Source: Cloacibacterium sp047601505
GTDB lineage: Bacteria > Bacteroidota > Bacteroidia > Flavobacteriales > Weeksellaceae
DNA: 64,000 nucleotides
Direction of reading: 5' to 3'
Assembly: GCF_047601505.1 (NCBI RefSeq)
Contig: NZ_JASGJD010000001.1
Span: 3,286,001 to 3,350,000, forward strand
The notes under the pieces are model-generated. The model had not been told where the DNA came from and searched no databases. It saw only the letters and a program-made list of their open reading frames with translations. The translations under genes and the position numbers were made by a program. Position 1 is the first letter of the stretch; every line of letters begins with the position of its first letter. Of the stretch, positions 1 through 7,676 are shown piece after piece.

Positions 1-164
1 TATCTCAAAATATTGACATTCCATATGAAGAAATTGAACAAGAGAATGATAATTTAAAAAATTTAGAAGGCAACGTAAGGACTTTTGTTAAGGTAACCCA
101 AGAAATGCTGGATAATCAAAAAAATGTTGAAAAAATAAATTGGGAAAATATTATAGTAAAATAA
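1..164 (+). CDS. C-terminal end of a hypothetical protein (partial)
   Basis: An open frame runs in from the left edge and ends with TAA at 162-164. About 53 residues are visible, rich in Asn, Glu and Lys (it ends NWENIIVK). No motif is recognisable. It is followed by 226 bases of non-coding sequence, so it is not obviously in an operon with the next gene. The codon use looks like that of a real AT-rich coding end, but the function cannot be said from this fragment. Confidence 0.5.
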   Translation, partial: SQNIDIPYEEIEQENDNLKNLEGNVRTFVKVTQEMLDNQKNVEKINWENIIVK

Positions 165-230
165 CATAATCCCAACTCTCCAAAACCTCCTAATTCATAG
201 TATTAATTTAAAAATAAAATCTTTTTCGCT

Positions 231-253
231 CTCCGAATTCTCCGACTTCGGAG
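231..253. repeat. Short inverted repeat, weak terminator candidate
   Basis: Arms CTCCGAA (231-237) and TTCGGAG (247-253) can form a 7-bp stem with a 9-base loop, about 65 bases after the partial gene ending at 164. The following bases are AT-rich but lack a clean T-run, so termination is only possible. Confidence 0.35.
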
Positions 254-271
254 TATTAATATTTTCTTGTG

Positions 272-320
272 TTTAGATTCTTTCAGAAATCGAAGATTCG
301 ACGAAGTCAATGACAAAGTG
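272..320 (+). repeat. Dispersed intergenic repeat, copy 1 (about 49 bp)
   Basis: This stretch matches 61630-61678 at roughly four of every five positions by eye, sharing TTTAGATTC at the start, ACGAAGTC in the middle and ATGACAAA near the end. Both copies are between genes. The function is unknown. Confidence 0.5.
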
Positions 321-390
321 TGTGAAAAATTTATGTTTCCAAAAATTTAACCTTCCCCAAAAAACTCCATCAAAGAGCTAAAACCAGCTT

Positions 391-1464
391 ATGAAAATTT
401 TGAGAATTTTACCGTTTTTAGTGTTACTCCCGTTTTTTGGTTGCAGCAGTAGTGATAATGAACCAACACCAACTCCCTCAGAAACCATGTATTTCCCTAA
501 TAATACAGACAACAATTGGGAAACCAAATCTATCGCAAGTCTCGGTTGGAACCAAAGTGCTGTGCAACCGCTTAAAGATTTCTTGGCAGAAAAACATTCT
601 AAATCTTTTATGATTCTCGTAAACGGTAGAATTGTGATGGAAGAATATTTCAACGGACATAATGCTACTGCAACTTGGCCATGGAACAGCGCCGGAAAAA
701 CGCTGGTTTCTACCACTACTGGAATTGCGCAACAAGAAGGTTTGCTCAATATCAATAACAAAGTTTCTCAATATTTAGGAAACGGCTGGTCTAGTGAACC
801 TTTAGAAAAAGAAAACCTTATCACCAATAGAAATTTACTCACGATGACTTCGGGCTTAAACGACGAAAGCAATTGGGTAGTAAAACCAAATCTTACGTAT
901 TTGGCAGATGCAGGAACAAGATGGTCTTACAGCAATGTTTTTCAACTTTTGATAGATGTAGTGGGAAAAGCGAGCAACCAAGATTTTGAGACGTATTTTA
1001 ATGCAAAAATCAAGAATAAAATAGGAATGGATGGTTTCTGGAATTACGGAACTATTTTCACCATTTATCATAGCAATACCAGAAGTATGGCGAGATTTGG
1101 ATTGCTTTTCCTGAACAAAGGAAAATGGAAAAACGAACAAATCATCAACGAAAATTACGTAAACGAAGCTATTTCTACCTCTCAGGACATTAATCCGTCT
1201 TATGGCTATCTTTGGTGGCTCAACGGAAAATCTAAATATATGGTTCCAGGTTCGCAAACCGTTTATCCTACGGCGTTGGTTCCTAATGCGCCAAGTGATA
1301 TGTACGCTGCAATGGGCGCAGAAGACCAAAGAATTTATGTAATTCCGAGTAAAAATATGGTGATTGTAAGAATGGGTGATGCTTCAGACCCTCAAAATCC
1401 TAATTTTGCACTTTCTGGTTTTGATACCGCACTTTGGGACAAACTGAATACGTTGATGAAGTAA
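391..1464 (+). CDS. Serine hydrolase lipoprotein of the beta-lactamase/penicillin-binding fold
   Basis: The 357-residue product starts with a lipoprotein signal whose lipobox ends at Cys18 (FFGC), so it should be anchored in the envelope. The beta-lactamase-type motifs are SAGK (nucleophile Ser100, Lys103) and YSN (Tyr180-Asn182), and the spacing fits class C-like serine hydrolases of the AmpC/esterase EstB group. The substrate cannot be predicted: members include esterases, D-aminopeptidases and penicillin-binding proteins. The gene stands alone on the plus strand and is followed directly by heptamer repeat arrays. The start at 391 is chosen because it gives the complete signal peptide. Confidence 0.85.
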   Translation: MKILRILPFLVLLPFFGCSSSDNEPTPTPSETMYFPNNTDNNWETKSIASLGWNQSAVQPLKDFLAEKHSKSFMILVNGRIVMEEYFNGHNATATWPWNSAGKTLVSTTTGIAQQEGLLNINNKVSQYLGNGWSSEPLEKENLITNRNLLTMTSGLNDESNWVVKPNLTYLADAGTRWSYSNVFQLLIDVVGKASNQDFETYFNAKIKNKIGMDGFWNYGTIFTIYHSNTRSMARFGLLFLNKGKWKNEQIINENYVNEAISTSQDINPSYGYLWWLNGKSKYMVPGSQTVYPTALVPNAPSDMYAAMGAEDQRIYVIPSKNMVIVRMGDASDPQNPNFALSGFDTALWDKLNTLMK

Positions 1465-1566
1465 GGTGATGGATGATGAATGATGAATGATGAATGATGG
1501 GTGATAGATGTTGGATGATGGATGTTGGGTGATGGATGTTGGGTGACAGATGCTGGGTGTTGGGTA
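1465..1566 (+). repeat. Degenerate heptamer tandem array, type GATGAAT/GTTGGGT
   Basis: About 14 consecutive 7-base units can be read (for example GATGAAT three times, then GATGGGT, GTTGGAT, GATGGAT, GTTGGGT). The array begins right after the stop codon of the serine hydrolase gene. Unit length is constant at 7 while the sequence drifts. Confidence 0.85.
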
Positions 1567-1579
1567 TTAAAAATTTTAA

Positions 1580-1649
1580 ACTTTGTACTTTATACTTTAT
1601 ACTTTATACTTTATACATTGTACTTTATACATTGTACTTTGTACTTTTA
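1580..1649 (+). repeat. Degenerate heptamer tandem array, type TACTTTA/TACTTTG
   Basis: A second 7-base-period array follows the first: TACTTTA four times, then TACATTG, TACTTTA, TACATTG, TACTTTG. It runs up to the stop codon of the convergent DUF1684 gene (1650-1652). The same unit type recurs at 48471-48519. Confidence 0.85.
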
Positions 1650-2318
1650 TCAATGTTCAAACCAAATATCTTCGTATTTTACGCCTGCTTCAATAGGGAT
1701 TTTTAATCTATTTTCTTCGGGAGCAATTGGGCAGTTGTAATCAAAAGCATTGTAAGCGCAATAAGGATGATAGGCTTTATTAAAATCAATGATTAATTCA
1801 TCATTTTTAGGAATTCTTAAATCCAAATATCTTCCGCCTCCGTACGTTTCTTTTCCGTTGGTTAAATCTCTGAAAGGCAAAAACAAATAATCTTTGTATT
1901 CGGGATTTTCGAGCAGAGAAAGACTTTGGAAAACCGTGAGAACCTGTTCCTTTCCATTGACTTTAAAATAAGCTTTCCCGTATTCTATATATTTTTTGGT
2001 TTTTCCAGAAGAAGTAGGAATTTCAAAAGGTTTTGCGTTTTCGGTTTTCACCAATTTGGCTTTAACATAATAATCTAAATTGATGGCAAAGAAAGGATGT
2101 TCTTTAAATTTCTTGAAATTATCGCCACGCAAAGGAGATTCTTTTTCGTTTTTATACTCTTCGTTGAGTTCTTTTTGGAATTTTTTAATTTCTAAAACTT
2201 CTTTTAGATTTTCAGATTGCACTTCGGCAGGAAACTGTTTTTTTTCTGTTTCTTTTTTCAAATCCTGAGCAAAAGAAAACACCGAAAAGCCGAGAAATAT
2301 GAGAATTATTTTTTTCAT
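1650..2318 (-). CDS. DUF1684 family exported protein
   Basis: The 222-residue product has a clear Sec signal peptide (MKKIILIFLGFSVFSFAQ). The second half carries the conserved DUF1684 pattern: GKAYFKVNGKEQ, LFLPFRDLTNGKETYGGGRYLDL-type core, then the Tyr-His-Pro-Tyr-Cys and Asn-Cys-Pro-Ile-Ala-Pro segments near the C-terminus. The biochemical role of the family is not established. Its start lies one base from the stop codon of the upstream 129-residue gene (2320-2709), so the two are very likely cotranscribed. Confidence 0.85.
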   Translation of the reverse strand: MKKIILIFLGFSVFSFAQDLKKETEKKQFPAEVQSENLKEVLEIKKFQKELNEEYKNEKESPLRGDNFKKFKEHPFFAINLDYYVKAKLVKTENAKPFEIPTSSGKTKKYIEYGKAYFKVNGKEQVLTVFQSLSLLENPEYKDYLFLPFRDLTNGKETYGGGRYLDLRIPKNDELIIDFNKAYHPYCAYNAFDYNCPIAPEENRLKIPIEAGVKYEDIWFEH

Positions 2319-2319
2319 T

Positions 2320-2709
2320 TTAAGTCAATTTTAGAGTATAAACATCGCTTTCGTTTCGTTCGATATCGGTAACTAAAAAACCACTTCCGTGCATTACTTC
2401 TTCTACAAAATCGAAAACTTTACATTCTTTTGGCAATCCCGAAAAAACCAAAGTAAAACAATATTCTTTCACTGGTGGAATATCCGTCCAATAAGGAAAA
2501 ACGGCGATATTTTCCCAGAAGATTAATTTGCTTCTATACCCTGTAAATTTATCCTCCAAAAAAGTGGAAGGCCAAATCCTTACCAAGTTACCCAAAGTAT
2601 AATTGTTTTGAAAACAACAATGCACAATTACTTGCTTCTCTTGTTCGAATTGTTCTTCTATTTGGGCAAGAATTTCGGGTGCTATTTTAGGTTTGGTAAC
2701 GGTAGCCAT
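2320..2709 (-). CDS. Conserved hypothetical protein, 129 residues
   Basis: No family is recognised. The product has an Ala/Pro/Lys-rich start, a Cys-Cys pair (VHCCFQNNY), aromatic-rich stretches around KLIFWENIAVFPYW, and no signal peptide or membrane segment, so a soluble cytoplasmic protein is likely. It is the first gene of a two-gene unit with the DUF1684 gene, separated by a single base. An upstream promoter was not clearly identified. Confidence 0.6.
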   Translation of the reverse strand: MATVTKPKIAPEILAQIEEQFEQEKQVIVHCCFQNNYTLGNLVRIWPSTFLEDKFTGYRSKLIFWENIAVFPYWTDIPPVKEYCFTLVFSGLPKECKVFDFVEEVMHGSGFLVTDIERNESDVYTLKLT

Positions 2710-2804
2710 AGTAAAAGTTGGTTTTTCAGAGTTTGAAGTTATAAAAAATATTTAAACAAGAGCTTCTAAAACGTAAAAAATTACTGTAAAATAATGATAA
2801 GTGT

Positions 2805-2835
2805 ACAAAAAAAGCGCACATCAAAAGATGTACGC
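2805..2835 (-). terminator. Rho-independent terminator of gpsA
   Basis: On the minus strand GCGTACATC (2835-2827) pairs with GATGTGCGC (2822-2814), with one G-T wobble and a TTTT loop, followed by seven Ts. It lies just past the frameshift-corrected gpsA stop codon (2858-2860), which supports the longer gene end. Confidence 0.85.
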
Positions 2836-2857
2836 TCATTTATTTAAATATCTAAAA

Positions 2858-3869
2858 TTAATTAAGTTTTGCGGTGAGTTTTTCAAACTGTTTTTCGGCG
2901 TCTTTGCCTTCGTATAAAATGCTGAAAATAGTATTGATGATAGGAGTTTTCAGTTTATTTTCAAAAGCTATTTCGTAAATTCCTTCTGGTTGCATAATAG
3001 CCTTCTGCTACCATGCTCATAGATTGTACCGCAGATTTTACCGTGTAGCCTTTACCAATTAAATTTCCTAAATTTCTATTTCTAGAGAAGAGAGAATATG
3101 CAGTTACCAATAAATCTCCGAGGTATGCCGTTTCATTTACATCTCTTTTTTCGGGATATACAGCATCTAAAAACAATTCCATTTCTCTGATGGCGTTGCT
3201 CACAAATACCGCTTGAAAATTATCTCCATATCCCAAACCACTTGCAATACCAGCTCCTATAGCGTAAACATTTTTAAGAATTGCACTATACTCGTTACCC
3301 AAAATATCTGTAGAACATTTTACTCTGATATAATCTGAAGAAAAAAGTGTTTTTAGAAGTTCTGAATTTTCTTTTTCTGCCGTTGCAATGGTAAGATAAG
3401 AAAGACGTTCCATCGCTACTTCTTCGGCATGACAAGGACCTGCAATAACAGCCTGATTTCTATATCCAATCTTGAAAACATCTCTAAGATAATGCGCTAC
3501 TACATCATTATGCTTAGGAACAATTCCTTTAATTGCCGAAACAAATAATTTATTGGTATAATCTACCGTCATTTTCTCGATGGTATCCGAAAGATAAATA
3601 GATGGTGTAGCCAAAACAATTACATCACAAGCTGCTACCAACTCATTAACATCTGTAGTTAAGATTAAATCTTTTACATTAAAATTAATAGAAGTAAGAT
3701 AATTAGGATTATGCCCGCGCAACTCCAAAGCACCTTTCACAAATTCGTTTCTAACACACCAATGTACTTTTTTAGAATTCTCGAGGAGCATTTTCACAAT
3801 AGCAGTACCAAAACTACCACTTCCTATCACTCCTACTGTTGGCACAGATTTGCCTTTAGTTTTCGACAT
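2858..3869 (-). pseudogene. gpsA: NAD(P)H-dependent glycerol-3-phosphate dehydrogenase, frameshifted near the C-terminus
   Basis: GpsA reduces dihydroxyacetone phosphate to sn-glycerol-3-phosphate for phospholipid synthesis. The N-terminal Rossmann motif VIGSGSFGTA and the family region around SAILKNVYAIGAG are intact. The uninterrupted frame stops at 2961 after EGYYATRRNLRNSF, giving 302 residues. Shifting by one base near 2992-2996 restores PEGIYEIAFENKL and continues to a TAA at 2858-2860, giving about 336 residues, the normal family length. The restored tail aligns in register with the usual EGYxATxGIYEI segment. The gene may be truly mutated, or this may be a sequencing or assembly error. 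No homopolymer run is present at the site to favour slippage. A -7 element lies at 3897-3904. Confidence 0.8.
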
Positions 3870-4173
3870 TACTTTTCAATTATTTACAGAAAAAAGCAAA
3901 TATACAAATATTGAAGCAACCAAAAACGGATAAATAAAATTTAAGAAATTTTAACGCATAAGAAACACAACTCAAACTGCGGTTACAAGGTAATATTCAG
4001 CATTTTAAATCATCAAACATAATCTAATTTTTTTAACATTTTTATAATTTAATTAACACAACTTTGGTATAATTTTTATCATATTTCGGCGTTTTGGATA
4101 CACCAAAATAAATGGTTGTCAAATATTTTATTTATTTTTGGCCATCTAAATTGAAAACTGAAAAATATAAGAA
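3870..4173. promoter_or_regulatory. Divergent intergenic region between gpsA and the M23 peptidase gene
   Basis: This 304-base gap has no coding potential. It holds a TATATTTG on the minus strand at 3904-3897 (28 bases before the gpsA start) and TATTTTTG on the plus strand at 4133-4140 (33 bases before the peptidase start). Both match the Bacteroidota -7 consensus TAnnTTTG. A matching -33 TTG is not well spaced for either one. Confidence 0.5.
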
Positions 4174-5055
4174 ATGAAGCAATTTTTTGAAAAAAAGAAA
4201 AACACTCATTTTTTTATTGGCTTACTACTTTTTATCATTCTGGCACAGAGTTTTGCTATTGCGAAGCTTTATTCTTCTAAAGATGATAAAACCTATGAAG
4301 TAAATCTGGTAAAAATAAACACTAAAAAAGATAGCCTAGATTTTTTTAAACTTAAAAATGACTTGGCACAAATAGACCAAACGGTAAGAACGTTAAACGG
4401 TTTTTTCAAAGCTAAAAATATTCCTAATTTGAATATTGAAGCACTATCCAAAGACAGCTTGTCTAGCTACGTTTATCTTTCTAATCAAAGTTCCAGATAC
4501 TCTCAATATCTAGTGAATTTAGAACAAAAATTACAACAAATTCCTTTGGGAATCCCAACAGACGGGCGCATCTCTTCTAATTTCGGAAAAAGAACAAACC
4601 CAATTCCATCCAGAAAAATTTTATTAGCCTCTGCAAAACCAATTGGATTTTCTGCCAACACGGCAAAAGATAGCACAGGAAATACTGTTGCTAGTTCTGC
4701 TTCAAAATTTGAAGGAACAAAAGCACCTGCCGAAAAAGACCAAATGCAATTTCACAAAGGTGTAGATATTGCAGCACCAATGGGAACAGATGTATATTGC
4801 GCTGCAAAAGGAAAAGTAATTTTTGCAGGACAAAAAAGTGGCTACGGAAATTGTGTAATTATAGAGCACGAAAATGGATTGGCAACTTTGTATGGTCATC
4901 TTTCTAAAATTTTAGTAGATGCCAACCAACAGGTAAAAATTGGCGACATTATAGCAAAAGTAGGAAGCACGGGACGCTCCACGGGGCCACACCTTCACTA
5001 TGAAGTACGAAAAAACAACACCCCTATAAATCCTAAGTTGTTTTTAAATTTATAA
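4174..5055 (+). CDS. M23-family zinc peptidoglycan endopeptidase, membrane-anchored
   Basis: The 293-residue product has an N-terminal transmembrane segment (about residues 13-31), a linker with coiled-coil character (about 50-120) and a C-terminal LytM/peptidase M23 domain. The zinc and catalytic residues are visible: His194 and Asp198 in HKGVD, His242 in YGHLS, and His273 and His275 in GPHLHYEV. It probably cuts peptide crosslinks in cell-wall peptidoglycan or activates amidases; these cannot be separated from sequence alone. A low-complexity insert (about 155-190) interrupts the start of the domain. A strong terminator follows at once. Confidence 0.9.
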   Translation: MKQFFEKKKNTHFFIGLLLFIILAQSFAIAKLYSSKDDKTYEVNLVKINTKKDSLDFFKLKNDLAQIDQTVRTLNGFFKAKNIPNLNIEALSKDSLSSYVYLSNQSSRYSQYLVNLEQKLQQIPLGIPTDGRISSNFGKRTNPIPSRKILLASAKPIGFSANTAKDSTGNTVASSASKFEGTKAPAEKDQMQFHKGVDIAAPMGTDVYCAAKGKVIFAGQKSGYGNCVIIEHENGLATLYGHLSKILVDANQQVKIGDIIAKVGSTGRSTGPHLHYEVRKNNTPINPKLFLNL

Positions 5056-5062
5056 AACTTAC

Positions 5063-5092
5063 CAAAACCGCAGTTTTTCTGCGGTTTTTTAT
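5063..5092 (+). terminator. Rho-independent terminator after the M23 peptidase gene
   Basis: AAACCGCAG pairs with CTGCGGTTT around a run of Ts, then continues into TTTTTT. It starts about 10 bases past the stop codon at 5055. Confidence 0.85.
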
Positions 5093-5148
5093 TGCCTTCT
5101 CTGTAACAAATGGCGCAGAAACATCCACTTATAGAAAAATTTAATTCA

Positions 5149-6321
5149 ATGAAAAAAATCTTATCCGCTTTCCTTATCATTTTGAGCGTTTTATCTTTTG
5201 CTCAGGAAGGAATAAAATTTGAAACCTCAGATTTCAAAACCATTTTAGCTAAAGCTAAAAAAGAAAATAAATTAATCTTTCTAGATGCTTATACTACTTG
5301 GTGCGGACCTTGTAAATTGATGGCAAAAAATATCTTTACCCTAAAATCTGTAGGAGACCATTACAACGCAAATTTTGTGAATGCTAAAATTGATATGGAA
5401 AAAGGCGAAGGAATAGATATTGCTAAAAAATATGACGTAAAAGTTTTCCCTACTTACCTTTTTATAGATGGCAACGGCGAATTGGTACACCGTACTGTAG
5501 GATACGTTCCGGAGAAAGAATTTATACAATTTGCAAAAGATGCCAATGATCCTTCAAAAAGAGTTGCTGCATTGAAAGAAAGATTTGAAAAAGGAGAAAA
5601 AGACCCAGAGTTTCTAAAAAACTTGGTTAACCTTACCGCATTTACAGAAGCTGATTATGCAGGAAAAGTTTTCGAGAAATACATAACAGCTAAAGCCAAT
5701 ACTCCTTTAGCTGTTGATGACATGCAAATGCTTTTTACGATTTTGAAAAATACCGAAAGTCCAGCTTATAAAATATTTAAAGAGAAAAAAGCAGACCTTT
5801 TGAAATTTATGCCTGAAAAAAGTTATGAAGCAACAGACAAAAGCCTAAAAATTAATACCTTTATAAAAAAAGCTTACAACGAAGAGTCTAAAACTTATGA
5901 CGAAAACAAATTTATAGAAGCAACTAAAGATTTCTTAACCAAAAACGAAGCTGTAAAATATCTAAATAAAGTAAAAGCAAGCAAAGCTTTGAAAGCAAAT
6001 GATATTGCTACTTACGAAAAGTTAACTTTAGAAACATATAAAGATTACACCAGTTTTAATACTAACGAATTGAATTCTATCGCTTGGAATTTTTTTGAAA
6101 ATGTAACCAACAAATCTTCATTAGAAACCGCATTAAAATGGGCACAAGAATCTGTAAAACAATCTGAAAATTCTGCCAATACAGATACTTTAGCAAATCT
6201 CTACAACAAATTGAACGATAAAGCTAACGCAAAAATCTGGGCTGAAAAAGCATTAGAATTAGCCAAAAAGAATGGCGAAGATGCTTCTGAAACTCAAAAA
6301 CTTCTAGATAGCTTGAAATAA
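5149..6321 (+). CDS. Exported thioredoxin-fold protein with a helical C-terminal region
   Basis: The start at 5149 (not the in-frame ATG at 5110) is preferred because it begins a clean signal peptide (MKKILSAFLIILSVLSFAQ). The 390-residue product has a thioredoxin domain with the redox motif WCGPC (Cys52 and Cys55) and the cis-proline region VKVFPTYLF. The remaining ~230 residues are helical and Lys/Glu-rich, with TPR-like repeats at the end (NTDTLANLYNKLNDKANAK). It probably acts as a periplasmic disulfide reductase; the partner is unknown. A terminator follows at 6325-6362. Confidence 0.85.
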   Translation: MKKILSAFLIILSVLSFAQEGIKFETSDFKTILAKAKKENKLIFLDAYTTWCGPCKLMAKNIFTLKSVGDHYNANFVNAKIDMEKGEGIDIAKKYDVKVFPTYLFIDGNGELVHRTVGYVPEKEFIQFAKDANDPSKRVAALKERFEKGEKDPEFLKNLVNLTAFTEADYAGKVFEKYITAKANTPLAVDDMQMLFTILKNTESPAYKIFKEKKADLLKFMPEKSYEATDKSLKINTFIKKAYNEESKTYDENKFIEATKDFLTKNEAVKYLNKVKASKALKANDIATYEKLTLETYKDYTSFNTNELNSIAWNFFENVTNKSSLETALKWAQESVKQSENSANTDTLANLYNKLNDKANAKIWAEKALELAKKNGEDASETQKLLDSLK

Positions 6322-6324
6322 AAC

Positions 6325-6362
6325 AAAAAGGCTGCCTCAATAATCTGAGACAGCCTTTTTTC
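6325..6362. terminator. Bidirectional terminator between convergent genes
   Basis: AGGCTGCCTCA pairs with TGAGACAGCCT (one mismatch), flanked by an A-run on the left and a T-run on the right. It can therefore stop transcription from both the thioredoxin gene and the convergent oxidoreductase gene. Confidence 0.8.
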
Positions 6363-6379
6363 TACCTTTTATATAAATT

Positions 6380-7033
6380 CTAATAAGCCGCAGTAAATCT
6401 TTGTTTCACAAATTTACCATTCTCTAATTCGTCTACTAGAGCTACCGCAACATCTTCTACAGAAAGAACGCTTCTACCGTTTTCATCAAAAACAGGATTT
6501 TCTAGCGCCGTTCTGTAAGTTCCTTTTCTTACCCCAGCCGTTCCTTGGTGCATTTCTATTGCAGGAGAAAAGAAAGTCCAATCTAAAACTTCATTCTTTT
6601 TAATAATTTCTAAATATTGTCTTGCTGCTTCGGCACCTGGTTTTATCTCTGCAGGAAATTCTGGTGTATCAATTAACTGAAGACCTTCTGCAATATACAA
6701 ACTACCTGCACCACCTACTACAATATATCTTTTCACACCTGCTTTTTCTACCGCTTTTTCGATGCTTTCTGCTCCTTTTAAGAAATCTTCAAAAATATTT
6801 GGATTCGTCCAGCCTGGGTTGAAAGTACTAATTACAGCATCAACTCCTTTTAAACCTTCTGCCAGTTCATCAACATTATAAACATCTAATTTTTTAGCTT
6901 TTACCAAATCAGATTCTGTAATTTTAGTTGTATCTCTTGCAATGGCTTCTACTGCATAACCTCTGCTTGCCAATTCGTTTACTACTTTAGAGCCTACAAA
7001 ACCTGTAGCGCCAATTACTGCTATTTTTTTCAT
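6380..7033 (-). CDS. NAD(P)-binding oxidoreductase of the NmrA/atypical SDR group
   Basis: The start at 7033 is chosen because MKKIAVIGATGFVGSKV begins the Rossmann fold with the motif GATGFVGS. An earlier ATG would only add a poorly structured extension overlapping the upstream gene. The 217-residue product resembles YwnB/NmrA-like enzymes with a conserved DWTFFSPA segment. The substrate is unknown. The adjoining Rrf2 regulator and a shared operator motif in both promoters indicate an inducible redox or quinone/electrophile response role, which is an inference. Confidence 0.8.
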   Translation of the reverse strand: MKKIAVIGATGFVGSKVVNELASRGYAVEAIARDTTKITESDLVKAKKLDVYNVDELAEGLKGVDAVISTFNPGWTNPNIFEDFLKGAESIEKAVEKAGVKRYIVVGGAGSLYIAEGLQLIDTPEFPAEIKPGAEAARQYLEIIKKNEVLDWTFFSPAIEMHQGTAGVRKGTYRTALENPVFDENGRSVLSVEDVAVALVDELENGKFVKQRFTAAY

Positions 7034-7051
7034 AATTTTAAAACTTTTAAT

Positions 7052-7070
7052 TGTAATTATTTTTGTTACA
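7052..7070. promoter_or_regulatory. Candidate Rrf2 operator upstream of the oxidoreductase gene
   Basis: An inverted repeat TGTAA-N9-TTACA lies 19 bases upstream of the oxidoreductase start. The same 19-bp architecture and flanking bases (ATTGTAAT-N6-TGTTACATTTA) occur upstream of the regulator gene at 7530-7548. Confidence 0.65.
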
Positions 7071-7088
7071 TTTATATTCAAAAAAAAT

Positions 7089-7499
7089 TTAATCAAATTG
7101 CTCTATAAAGCTTTTCAAAGATTTATTTTTCAAAAAAGAAACAACTAAATCGTCTGTTTCTGAAAATAAAACTTCTAAATTTTGATTAATCTCTCTACCT
7201 ATTTCACATAATGGATTGGGAGAAAGATTCTTTTTACCCAAAATTTCAGAGTTTTTTACTGCTCTGTAAATATCCGAAATAGAAATATCATTTGTGTTTT
7301 TTGCTACCCTGCAACCTCCATCTTTACCTTTTCTGCTTTCTACAAGACCAAAGTCTCTTAAAACCGAAAGCTCTTTTCTCACCACAACAGGATTTATATT
7401 AATACTTGCTGCTAACCAATCAGAAGTCTGCCATTCTTCGGGCTTGCTGCCAAGAATAGTCATAATATGAATAGCTGTTGCAAATCTTGTGTTGTTCAT
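7089..7499 (-). CDS. Rrf2-family transcriptional regulator
   Basis: The 136-residue product has an N-terminal winged helix typical of Rrf2 proteins (RFATAIHIMTIL, then LAASININPVVVRKELSVLRDFGLVESRKG-type recognition helix and wing). Only Cys63 and Cys98 are present, not the three-Cys cluster of IscR/NsrR, so it more likely senses redox state or small electrophiles like YwnA/CymR-type members. It lies just upstream of the oxidoreductase gene on the same strand, and both have the same operator-like palindrome. Autoregulation plus control of its neighbour is the simplest reading. Confidence 0.85.
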   Translation of the reverse strand: MNNTRFATAIHIMTILGSKPEEWQTSDWLAASININPVVVRKELSVLRDFGLVESRKGKDGGCRVAKNTNDISISDIYRAVKNSEILGKKNLSPNPLCEIGREINQNLEVLFSETDDLVVSFLKNKSLKSFIEQFD

Positions 7500-7529
7500 T
7501 TCTGATGCAAAGATACTACATTTTTTAAA

Positions 7530-7548
7530 TGTAACAAATTTTATTACA
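7530..7548. promoter_or_regulatory. Candidate Rrf2 operator upstream of the regulator gene
   Basis: TGTAA (7530-7534) and TTACA (7544-7548) form an inverted repeat separated by 9 bases, 31 bases upstream of the Rrf2 start codon. It matches the site at 7052-7070 in spacing and flanks. Confidence 0.65.
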
Positions 7549-7622
7549 ATTATTTTTATTCAATTAAAAATATTTTTGAAAAAGAGTTGTATAATCAGTA
7601 AAATTAATTTGATTTAAAGAAT

Positions 7623-7652
7623 AAAAAAACGCTAACCTTTTAAAGCTAGCGT
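7623..7652 (-). terminator. Terminator of the AsmA-family gene
   Basis: On the minus strand ACGCTAGC (7652-7645) pairs with GTTAGCGT (7636-7629), including one G-T pair, followed by a run of Ts. It lies 25 bases past the stop codon of the gene ending at 7677. Confidence 0.8.
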
Positions 7653-7676
7653 ATTATATCTTTTAAAATAAAATTA

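Noticed and set aside
1465..1649. CRISPR-like array
   Set aside because: Units are 7 bases long and tandem, without spacers, and no cas genes are near.
1522..1740. A 72-residue plus-strand open frame across the repeat arrays
   Set aside because: It is made mostly of heptamer repeats (LYTLYFILYTLYF-type peptide) and overlaps the end of the real DUF1684 gene on the other strand.
5110..5148. Earlier ATG for the thioredoxin-like gene
   Set aside because: It would put 13 polar residues in front of a perfect signal peptide.
7034..7096. Longer N-terminus for the NmrA-like oxidoreductase
   Set aside because: It overlaps the Rrf2 gene and the candidate operator; the Rossmann motif begins right after the ATG at 7033.
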